The translations under genes and the position numbers were made by a program. A model generated the notes under the pieces. That model saw nothing but the letters and a program-made list of their open reading frames with translations. It was not told where the DNA came from and searched no databases. DNA of 11,458 nt from UBA1738 sp964388835. GTDB taxonomy: Bacteria; Bacillota; Clostridia; UBA1381. The DNA is taken from positions 1-11,458 of the forward strand of contig CAYMBZ010000049.1 in the NCBI GenBank assembly GCA_964388835.1, in the 5' to 3' direction. Shown piece by piece: positions 1 through 5,798 of this stretch; the first letter of the stretch is position 1; each line of letters opens with the position of its first letter.

Positions 1-1
1 T

Positions 2-634
2 TATAAAATAGAACAGAAAATACAATTAAATACTAAGATAAACGATAATTTAGAACAAATGCTTCTCACTAAATATGAGTATATTTTTGTACAGAACAAA
101 AAAGCTGACTGGAAGTCAAGTACTCTTGGGCAATTGGTTGAAATGTATCAGCCAAAAACCATAAGTGGAAGTGATATGAAATCAAATGGGGCTTATTTTG
201 TCTATGGTGCAAACGGTATTATTGGTAAATATAATCAATATAATCACGTTGAACCGCAAATTGCAGTAGCTTGTAGAGGAGCAAGTTGTGGAGCTTTAAC
301 AATGACATTACCCAATGCGTGGATTACAGGAAACGCAATGGTTGTAAATCCACTATCAACATTCCCATACAAAGAATATCTCTATTATACTCTTTGCAAA
401 AAAAATATATCCTATTTATGTTCTGGTTCTGCACAGCCACAATTAACGAAAGAAAATATGAGCCTGTATAATCTCTTGATTCCTTCGGAAGATATACTGA
501 AACATTTTGAGCAAGAAGCCAACGCAGCAAGGAAAATAATCATCTCAAATCAACTTGAAAATAATCGGCTTGCAGATTTAGGAGATTGGTTACTTCCGAT
601 GCTTATGAATGGTCAAGCCACCATCGAAGATTAA
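2..634 (+). CDS. hsdS: Type I restriction-modification specificity subunit HsdS, 3' part only (5' end outside the window)
   Basis: HsdS is the DNA-recognition subunit of a type I restriction-modification complex; two target recognition domains (TRDs) each read half of a bipartite site, and HsdS assembles with HsdM and HsdR. The frame is open from base 2, before the first ATG at 59, so this is a 5'-truncated gene of about 210 visible codons against a usual 380-450. Visible in order: the central conserved helix (IEQKIQLNTKINDNLEQ, bases 8-58), the second TRD (beginning near DWKSSTLGQL, about bases 110-470), and the C-terminal conserved helix ending in LENNRLADLGDWLLPMLMNG. The two helices are the usual internal repeat of HsdS. 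The region is richer in A+T than the rest of the window, which fits acquisition by transfer. hsdM and hsdR would be expected upstream and are not visible. The family call is firm; the target sequence cannot be predicted. Confidence 0.9.
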   Translation, partial: YKIEQKIQLNTKINDNLEQMLLTKYEYIFVQNKKADWKSSTLGQLVEMYQPKTISGSDMKSNGAYFVYGANGIIGKYNQYNHVEPQIAVACRGASCGALTMTLPNAWITGNAMVVNPLSTFPYKEYLYYTLCKKNISYLCSGSAQPQLTKENMSLYNLLIPSEDILKHFEQEANAARKIIISNQLENNRLADLGDWLLPMLMNGQATIED

Positions 635-1457
635 GCCGCTAAATTATCGTTTTCCGGCATGCGAAAAACAGAACACTCTCGGCGCGTGTAAGAATAGACA
701 GTGCCTTTTTCCGAAACCATGTAAAAATATGGAAATCAGCCATAGCGAGTACGCGGAGCTTTTGGAAAAGCTGAGGGGTATAGAAGGTATAAAAAAAGTT
801 TTTATACGCTCGGGAATAAGATTCGATTATCTGATAAATGATAAAGATGATAAATTCTTTTATGACCTGTGCAAATATCATGTGAGCGGTCAGCTTAAGG
901 TAGCGCCGGAGCATGTGTCGGACAATGTTTTGAAATATATGGGCAAGCCGTCCAATGCCATTTATAAGCGGTTTGCGGAAAAATATAAAAAGATAAACGA
1001 GAGATTGGGGAAAAAGCAGTATCTTGTTCCTTATTTGATGTCATCGCATCCGGGAAGTACCCTTGCCGATGCGGTTGAATTGGCGGTTTATTTAAAGGAA
1101 AACGGAATAAATCCTCAGCAGGTGCAGGATTTTTATCCAACGCCGGGGACGATTTCCACTTGCATGTTTTATACCGGTCTTAACCCGTTTACGATGCAAA
1201 AGGTATACGTTCCCAAAACGCCTGAGGAAAAGGCTATGCAGAGGGCACTTTTGCAATTTAAAAATCCCGATAACCGCGCGTTGGTGGAAAAAGCACTGAG
1301 ATTGTGCGGCAGAGAGGATTTGATAGGATATGCCTCGGGATGTCTGATAAGACCCGAGGGTGGCAGGAAGGAGAAAGAAAATGGCAAAAATTTTGAACGG
1401 AAAAGAAGTGTCGGCAAGAATAAAAGCCGAGCTGAAAGAAGAGGCAGAAAAGCTTAA
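609..1457 (+). pseudogene. ygiQ: YgiQ-family radical SAM protein, N-terminally truncated remnant joined to the end of hsdS
   Basis: The translation matches the C-terminal half of the YgiQ (UPF0313) radical SAM family, whose function is not established. Seen: a cysteine-rich stretch (FPACEKQ, then GACKNRQCLFPKPCKN), IRSGIRFDYL, GQLKVAPEH, YLVPYLMSSHPGST, QVQDFYPTPGT and a basic tail. Family members are usually about 600-700 residues; only about 270 are left. The N-terminal domain and the radical SAM CxxxCxxC cluster motif are missing, so it should be inactive. YgiQ-like sequence begins only at about base 640. The ATG at 609 lies inside hsdS in another frame, codes about ten non-YgiQ residues and has no clear ribosome binding site, so it is an accident of the join. 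The 3' end looks native and overlaps folD by 77 bases. Real truncation by insertion or deletion and assembly chimera cannot be told apart here. Confidence 0.82.
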
Positions 1458-2232
1458 AGAAAACGGAATTATGCCGGGACTTGCCGTAATAATCGTAGGA
1501 GATGACCCGGCAAGCCGCGTTTATGTAAATAACAAAAAAAAGGCTTGCGAAGAAATAGGAATTCTTTCCGAGGAGTATGCGCTTTCGGCAGATACAAAGG
1601 AGGAGGAATTGCTTTGCTTGATTGACAGGCTTAATGGGGATGAAAAAATATCGGGCATACTGGTACAGCTTCCTCTGCCTAAAGGAATAGATGAAGAAAA
1701 GGTGATAAACCGCATTAATCCGAAAAAGGACGTAGATGCTTTTCATCCTGTGAATGTGGGAAAAATAATGATAGGCAATTTTGATTTTGTACCATGCACA
1801 CCTGCGGGGGTTATGGAGCTTATCAAAGAGAGCGGAATAGATATTACCGGTAAGGAATGTGTTGTTATCGGAAGAAGCAATATTGTTGGCAAGCCGATGT
1901 CTATGTTGCTTTTGCATAAAAACGGAACGGTTACGGTATGCCATTCCCGCACCAAAGATTTAAAGGTAGTAACAAAAAGAGCCGATATATTGGTTGCGGC
2001 GGTAGGAATACCGAATTTCGTAACCGGTGACATGATAAAAGAGGGTGCGGTGGTAATCGATGTGGGAATAAACCGCACAGAAGATAAAAAGCTGGTCGGT
2101 GATGTGGAATTTGAAAGCGCCGAAAAGGTTGCGTCGGCAATTACGCCTGTTCCGGGCGGTGTAGGACCGATGACCATTGCAATGCTTATGAAAAATACGC
2201 TTAAAGCGGCAGAAATAAATAAGGGGGAATAA
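1381..2232 (+). CDS. folD: Bifunctional methylenetetrahydrofolate dehydrogenase / methenyltetrahydrofolate cyclohydrolase FolD
   Basis: FolD is a cytosolic enzyme that oxidises 5,10-methylene-THF to 5,10-methenyl-THF with NADP and hydrolyses it to 10-formyl-THF, supplying one-carbon units for purine and formyl-Met synthesis. The 283-residue length is typical. Motifs: YVNNK at 48-52 with the catalytic Tyr and Lys, GILVQLPLP, KDVDAFHPVN, PCTPAGVMEL, the dinucleotide-binding GRSNIVGKP at 164-172, DILVAAVG, VVIDVGINR and PVPGGVGPMT near the C-terminus. I chose ATG 1381 (MAKILNGK) because AAGGAG at 1368-1373 lies 7 bases before it and the family begins here; an in-frame ATG at 1360 would add seven residues and place that site inside the gene. 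Its start overlaps the ygiQ tail, so ygiQ was probably the upstream operon partner before truncation. No separate promoter was recognised. Confidence 0.97.
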   Translation: MAKILNGKEVSARIKAELKEEAEKLKENGIMPGLAVIIVGDDPASRVYVNNKKKACEEIGILSEEYALSADTKEEELLCLIDRLNGDEKISGILVQLPLPKGIDEEKVINRINPKKDVDAFHPVNVGKIMIGNFDFVPCTPAGVMELIKESGIDITGKECVVIGRSNIVGKPMSMLLLHKNGTVTVCHSRTKDLKVVTKRADILVAAVGIPNFVTGDMIKEGAVVIDVGINRTEDKKLVGDVEFESAEKVASAITPVPGGVGPMTIAMLMKNTLKAAEINKGE

Positions 2233-2235
2233 CAA

Positions 2236-3516
2236 ATGAAAGTGACGGAATTGAAAGAAAAAATCAAATATATCGATATTGAGTACATATACGGATGTGG
2301 AGCGGATGAAAGAAAGGATTATGAGGCAAGATTTGAAAAGGTTATTGACGGTTTCTGCGAGGAATTCGGAAACGGAGACGATTTGAGAATTTTCTCGGCT
2401 CCAGGAAGAACCGAAATCGGCGGAAATCATACCGACCATCAGCACGGAGCCGTTCTTGCGGGCGGATTAAACTTAGATGTAATAGGTGCGGCAAAGCTGA
2501 ACGGAACAAATACAATTCGCATAAAATCCGAGGGATATCCCATGGATGTTATAGATTTAACCGACCTTTCGGACAATAAGGCGGAATACGGTCAGGCATC
2601 GGCATTGATAAAGGGTATCGCCGCAAAATTCGCCGAAATGGGATATAAGCTTTCGGGATTTGACGCCTACACAATCTCAAGCGTTTTAAAGGGCTCGGGA
2701 ATGAGCTCATCGGCGGCATTTGAAGTATTGGTGGCAAATATAATAAATTCCATGTTTGCCAAAGGCGAGGTCAGTGCCGTTGAGATTGCCAAAATCGGAC
2801 AATTTGCGGAAAATGTGTATTTCGGAAAGCCTTGCGGATTGCTTGACCAGATGGCATGCTCGGTAAGCAGTATGGTTGCCATGGATTTTGCAACCCCCGA
2901 AAAGCCGATAATAGAAAAAATAGATTTTGATTTTGCAAAAACCCGACACGCACTTTGTATCATAGATACCGGTGCGGATCATTCGGATTTAACGGACGAA
3001 TATGCCGCAATTCCCGAGGAAATGAAAAAAGTTGCGAATTTCTTCGGAAAGGAATACTTAAATGATGTTGATAAAGATGAGTTTACGGCAAAAATGCGAG
3101 ATGTACGCGAGGAAATAGGCGATGACCGTGCTCTGCTTCGCGCAGTTCATTATCTGAATGAAACCCAAAGGGCGAAAGATGAGGCAACGGCACTTAAAAA
3201 CGGCGATTTTGAAGGATTTTTGAAGCTTATAAAGAAGTCTGGTCTTTCCTCATACATGTATCTTCAGAATGTATATGCCGCAAGCATGCCTCATGCACAG
3301 GCGGTGAGTCTTGCACTTGCGCTCTGCGATGAAATACTCGGAGAAAGAGGTGCGTATCGTGTTCACGGAGGTGGATTTGCCGGAACGATTCAGGCTTTTG
3401 TGCCTTATGATATGCTGTATGAATTCAAAACGAGAATTGAAGCTGTTTTGGGTGAGGGAATGTGCCATGTTTTGACCATAAGACCTGTTGGCGGATGCGA
3501 AATTAAAATAAAATAA
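2236..3516 (+). CDS. galK: Galactokinase-family GHMP kinase
   Basis: Galactokinase phosphorylates alpha-D-galactose at C1 with ATP, the first committed step of the Leloir pathway. Motifs: the N-terminal signature PGRTEIGGNHTDHQHG at 56-71 (catalytic Arg is R58), the GHMP ATP loop GSGMSSSAA at 153-161, the probable catalytic Asp D204 in GLLDQ, and VHGGGFAGT near the C-terminus. At 426 residues it is longer than the usual 380-400, partly through about 30 extra N-terminal residues. Classical enzymes have GEHTDY, whose Glu contacts the sugar; here it is GNHTDH, a variant I associate with a Clostridia-type subfamily usually annotated galactokinase. Another sugar is therefore possible. The gene starts 3 bases after folD, with its GGGGG ribosome binding site (from base 2223) inside the folD end. 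No galT, galE or sugar transporter is nearby. No terminator with a U-tract was found after it. Confidence 0.85.
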   Translation: MKVTELKEKIKYIDIEYIYGCGADERKDYEARFEKVIDGFCEEFGNGDDLRIFSAPGRTEIGGNHTDHQHGAVLAGGLNLDVIGAAKLNGTNTIRIKSEGYPMDVIDLTDLSDNKAEYGQASALIKGIAAKFAEMGYKLSGFDAYTISSVLKGSGMSSSAAFEVLVANIINSMFAKGEVSAVEIAKIGQFAENVYFGKPCGLLDQMACSVSSMVAMDFATPEKPIIEKIDFDFAKTRHALCIIDTGADHSDLTDEYAAIPEEMKKVANFFGKEYLNDVDKDEFTAKMRDVREEIGDDRALLRAVHYLNETQRAKDEATALKNGDFEGFLKLIKKSGLSSYMYLQNVYAASMPHAQAVSLALALCDEILGERGAYRVHGGGFAGTIQAFVPYDMLYEFKTRIEAVLGEGMCHVLTIRPVGGCEIKIK

Positions 3517-3526
3517 CATAAAAAGA

Positions 3527-3555
3527 TTGCAACATGCGGAAAATAATGTTATAAT
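3527..3555 (+). promoter_or_regulatory. Sigma-A type promoter for the pyrH operon, with extended -10
   Basis: TTGCAA at 3527-3532 (one mismatch to TTGACA at each of two positions) is followed after exactly 17 bases by a perfect TATAAT at 3550-3555. A TG at 3547-3548, one base before it, makes an extended -10. Transcription should begin near 3561-3563, just at the start of the leader hairpin. It lies in the only long gap (133 bases) before the seven-gene run, so it is the likely main promoter for pyrH and the genes after it. Prediction by motif only. Confidence 0.8.
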
Positions 3556-3560
3556 GTGTT

Positions 3561-3599
3561 AAAAGGCTGTGTCGCGGTAAAATCCGCGACAGGGCTTTT
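3561..3599 (+). promoter_or_regulatory. First hairpin of the pyrH leader RNA
   Basis: TGTCGCGG at 3570-3577 pairs perfectly with CCGCGACA at 3584-3591 across a six-base TAAAAT loop. An outer AAAAG (3561-3565) can pair with CTTTT (3595-3599), separated from the inner stem by a small internal loop. The outer arm begins at the predicted transcription start, so the operon mRNA would carry a stable 5' hairpin. The stem is followed by GGGCTTTTG, not a proper U-tract, so an efficient intrinsic terminator is unlikely; a 5'-protective or leader-control role is inference. Confidence 0.6.
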
Positions 3600-3600
3600 G

Positions 3601-3618
3601 CCGGTGAAAATGCACCGG
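3601..3618 (+). promoter_or_regulatory. Second hairpin of the pyrH leader RNA
   Basis: CCGGTG at 3601-3606 pairs perfectly with CACCGG at 3613-3618 across an AAAATG loop. It stands two bases after the first hairpin and about 20 bases before the GGAGG ribosome binding site (3640-3644). The intervening sequence is A-rich and looks unpaired, so the hairpin does not obviously hide the ribosome binding site. No known riboswitch family was recognised. Confidence 0.5.
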
Positions 3619-3649
3619 GTTAAAACATTCAGAAAAAACGGAGGTCATT

Positions 3650-4369
3650 ATGGGTGCTAAGTATAAAAAGGTATTGTTAAAGGTAAGTGGCGAGGCGCTT
3701 GCCGGTGAAAAGGGACATGGACTTGATATACCTACAATGCATAAAATTTGCGAAAACATTAAAAAGGTTGTGGATATGGGAGTTCAAGTGTCAATTGTTG
3801 TCGGAGGAGGCAATATATGGCGCGGCAGAAGCGGCGGAAGCATGGACAGAACAAGAGCCGACCATATGGGGATGCTGGCAACCTGCATAAACGCATTGGG
3901 ACTATGCTCCGAACTTGAGGATTGCGGGGTTGATACACGTGTTCAAACCGCAATAGAAATGCGTCAGATTGCTGAACCGTACATAAGGCTTAAAGCAAGC
4001 CGTCATCTTGAAAAGGGAAGAGTTGTTGTTTTCGGTGCGGGAACGGGAAATCCGTTTATGTCAACCGATACCGCCGCGGCACTGCGCGCTATAGAAACAG
4101 AGGCTGAGGTCATACTTCTTGCAAAAAAGGTGGATGCGGTATATGATTCCGACCCCAATGTCAATCCCGATGCCAAGAAATTTGACGCACTTTCATTTAA
4201 TGATATTCTGTCAAAAGAGCTTGGTGTTATGGATTCAACCGCAGCATCCATGTGCCGCGACAATAACATGCCGATTTTGGTATTCGGACTTGATGACCCC
4301 GAAAATATAGTAAAAGCAGTAAACGGTGAGAAAATAGGTACTTTGGTAACAAAGGACGGAACAAGATAA
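3650..4369 (+). CDS. pyrH: UMP kinase PyrH
   Basis: PyrH phosphorylates UMP to UDP with ATP in the cytosol, an essential step towards all pyrimidine nucleotides; bacterial enzymes are hexamers of the amino acid kinase fold, typically activated by GTP and inhibited by UTP. The 239 residues match the family. Motifs: LLKVSGEAL with Lys 11, GGGN at 52-55 followed by IWRG, RADHMGMLAT, GAGTGNPFMSTD, KKVDAVYDSDP and MDSTAASMCRDN. GGAGG at 3640-3644 lies 5 bases before the ATG. It is the first gene after the promoter at 3527-3555 and is 26 bases from frr. In many bacteria rpsB and tsf come directly before pyrH; here they are absent and galK takes that place. Confidence 0.97.
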   Translation: MGAKYKKVLLKVSGEALAGEKGHGLDIPTMHKICENIKKVVDMGVQVSIVVGGGNIWRGRSGGSMDRTRADHMGMLATCINALGLCSELEDCGVDTRVQTAIEMRQIAEPYIRLKASRHLEKGRVVVFGAGTGNPFMSTDTAAALRAIETEAEVILLAKKVDAVYDSDPNVNPDAKKFDALSFNDILSKELGVMDSTAASMCRDNNMPILVFGLDDPENIVKAVNGEKIGTLVTKDGTR

Positions 4370-4395
4370 TTATTTAAAGAAAGGTAAGTGAAATT

Positions 4396-4947
4396 ATGGG
4401 AAAATATCCGGAAATTGAAGAGAAAATGAACAGAAGAGTGGAGGGTTTTCACTCAGAGCTTAAAACAATAAGAGCAGGAAGGGCAAATGCATCGGTGCTT
4501 GATAAGATTGCCGTTGAATACTACGGAGCAATGACGCCTGTTGCGCAAATCGGTTCCATTTCTACACCGGAGCCGAGAATGTTGGTTATTCAGCCATGGG
4601 ATCAATCGGTTTTGGGCGAAATTGAAAAGGCTATAAACAAATCCGATATCGGTATCGCACCGCAGAATGACGGAAAGGTTATAAGACTCAGCTTCCCTCC
4701 GCTTACCGAGGAGAGAAGAAAAGAACTGGTTAAGACGGTTAAAAAGTATTCCGAGGAAACAAAGGTGCAGGTAAGAAATGCACGCCGCGACGCAATGGAT
4801 GAATACAAAAAGAAACAGAAAGCATCCGAAATTACCGAGGATGATTTAAAGGGAATAGAAAAAGATATTCAAGCATTGACAGATAAATATATTAAGGAAA
4901 TTGAAGATATAACGGCGGACAAGGAAAAGGAAATTCTTGACGTTTAA
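4396..4947 (+). CDS. frr: Ribosome recycling factor
   Basis: RRF works with EF-G to split the post-termination ribosome into subunits so that it can start again; it is essential in bacteria. The 183 residues are close to the standard 185. Seen: the N-terminal helix leading into IRAGRAN at 25-31, the beta-domain with STPEPRMLVIQPWD, IGIAPQNDGKVIRL, PPLTEERRKELVK, and the long C-terminal helices with RNARRDAMD. A modest GAAAGG site at 4379-4384 is 11 bases before the ATG. The pyrH-frr-uppS-cdsA order is strongly conserved in Firmicutes and supports every call in this run. Confidence 0.97.
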   Translation: MGKYPEIEEKMNRRVEGFHSELKTIRAGRANASVLDKIAVEYYGAMTPVAQIGSISTPEPRMLVIQPWDQSVLGEIEKAINKSDIGIAPQNDGKVIRLSFPPLTEERRKELVKTVKKYSEETKVQVRNARRDAMDEYKKKQKASEITEDDLKGIEKDIQALTDKYIKEIEDITADKEKEILDV

Positions 4948-4954
4948 TTTTGGT

Positions 4955-4996
4955 GAGGGGTGCTACTTCGGATGAATGTTCGCGGCGGCAGCCCTT
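4955..4996 (+). promoter_or_regulatory. Imperfect hairpin between frr and uppS
   Basis: In the 69-base frr-uppS gap, bases 4955-4964 can pair with 4987-4996: five outer pairs including one G-U, one G-G mismatch, then four inner pairs including one G-U. No U-tract follows, so it is not an intrinsic terminator. It could be a processing or translation-control element; the 13-codon ORF at 4972-5013 starts inside its loop. Support is pairing by eye only. Confidence 0.3.
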
Positions 4997-5013
4997 ATCG
5001 CATAATGAGGTAA
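4972..5013 (+). CDS. Possible 13-codon ORF directly before uppS
   Basis: ATG at 4972 opens a 13-residue frame (MNVRGGSPYRIMR) ending at TAA 5011-5013, three bases before the uppS ATG and in the same frame as uppS. GAGGGG at 4955-4960 could act as a ribosome binding site at the rather long spacing of 11 bases. Its last codons cover the uppS ribosome binding site GAGG (5007-5010), so its translation would affect access to that site. A frame this short can arise by chance; I list it as a candidate leader peptide or an upstream remnant of uppS, not as an established gene. Confidence 0.2.
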   Translation: MNVRGGSPYRIMR

Positions 5014-5016
5014 CTT

Positions 5017-5754
5017 ATGCTTTTTAAGAAAAAACACATAAAAGAAATAGATAAAAGCTGTCTGCCGGAGCATATCGGCGTTATTATGGACGGCAACGGA
5101 AGATGGGCAAAAAAGCGCGGCTTGCCGAGAACAGCCGGACACCGCGTTGGTGCCGAAACTTTGAAGAAAACGGTTAAGGAATGTAACAAGCTCGGAATAA
5201 AATACATAACGGTTTACGCATTTTCAACAGAAAACTGGAAGCGACCTAAGGAAGAAGTGGATTTTTTGATGAATCTGCTTATGAGCTACCTGCGTGATGC
5301 GGAACGCACTTTGGCGGGAGAAAATGTCATTATACGCGCAATCGGCTCAAGAAAGGAGCTTTCCGAAGAAATGCGGGCGCAAATTAAAAGGACCGAGGAA
5401 TTTACAAAAAATAATACCGGAATTGTGATGAATATAGCGCTAAACTACGGCGGAAGAGAGGAAATAGCAAATGCGTTTAAGTCGGTTCATAAAAAAATTG
5501 AAAGCGGCGAATGTGGTATTGATGATATCAATGCGGATATGATTTCGGACAATCTTTATACGGCGGGTCAGCCGGACCCGGATTTAATTATCCGTACAAG
5601 CAATGAGCAGAGATTGTCCAACTTCATGATGTGGCAGGCATCATACTCGGAGTTTTATTTTACCAAAACGCTTTGGCCGGATTTTTCAAAAAAAGATTTA
5701 TATGCCGCTCTTGCGGAATATCAGCACAGAAACAGACGGTACGGAGGCGTATAA
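5017..5754 (+). CDS. uppS: Isoprenyl transferase, undecaprenyl diphosphate synthase UppS
   Basis: UppS (cis-prenyltransferase) condenses farnesyl diphosphate with eight isopentenyl diphosphates to give undecaprenyl diphosphate, the lipid carrier for peptidoglycan and other wall polymers. It acts at the inner face of the membrane. The 245 residues match the family. Motifs: IGVIMDGNGRWA with catalytic Asp 25, TAGHRVGAE, YITVYAFSTENWKRP, NIALNYGGREEI, PDLIIRTSNEQRLSNF (189-202 region) and YSEFYFT. At residue 196 the near-invariant RTxGExR has Asn for Gly. The chosen ATG follows GAGG at 5007-5010 by 6 bases and gives the usual short N-terminal extension. It sits beside dxr and ispG, which make its substrate precursors. 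Confidence 0.96.
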   Translation: MLFKKKHIKEIDKSCLPEHIGVIMDGNGRWAKKRGLPRTAGHRVGAETLKKTVKECNKLGIKYITVYAFSTENWKRPKEEVDFLMNLLMSYLRDAERTLAGENVIIRAIGSRKELSEEMRAQIKRTEEFTKNNTGIVMNIALNYGGREEIANAFKSVHKKIESGECGIDDINADMISDNLYTAGQPDPDLIIRTSNEQRLSNFMMWQASYSEFYFTKTLWPDFSKKDLYAALAEYQHRNRRYGGV

Positions 5755-5769
5755 ATACGATATGCAAAG

Positions 5770-5783
5770 GTGCCGAGTGGCAC
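5770..5783 (+). promoter_or_regulatory. Small perfect hairpin between uppS and cdsA
   Basis: GTGCC (5770-5774) pairs with GGCAC (5779-5783) across a GAGT loop, ending just before the cdsA ribosome binding site AAGAGG. It lacks a U-tract. It may be an mRNA processing or stability element, but a five-pair stem can occur by chance. Confidence 0.3.
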
Positions 5784-5798
5784 GGAAAGAGGTTTATT

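Noticed and set aside
1..660. An insertion sequence or invertible hsdS locus causing the ygiQ break
   Set aside because: I found no terminal inverted repeat, target duplication, transposase or recombinase in the visible part; such elements could lie to the left of the window.
1360..1380. folD starting at ATG 1360
   Set aside because: This start would put the AAGGAG ribosome binding site inside the gene, and homologues start at the MAKIL-type N-terminus at 1381.
1258..1944. A 228-codon open frame on the - strand opposite the ygiQ end and folD
   Set aside because: folD is certain on the + strand; the reverse translation resembles no family and looks low-complexity (His/Tyr/Phe/Arg rich).
3561..3600. 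Intrinsic terminator for galK
   Set aside because: The stem is good but it is followed by GGGCTTTTG and not a run of T, and it lies after, not before, the strong promoter; leader hairpin is the better reading.
4937..4966. Internal promoter for uppS (TTGACG at 4937-4942)
   Set aside because: At spacings of 17-18 bases the -10 candidates (GTGCTA, TGCTAC) match TATAAT poorly.
5631..5798. cdsA starting at the upstream in-frame ATG 5631
   Set aside because: Those codons lie inside the conserved C-terminal part of uppS and add a non-family N-terminus; ATG 5799 has its own ribosome binding site.
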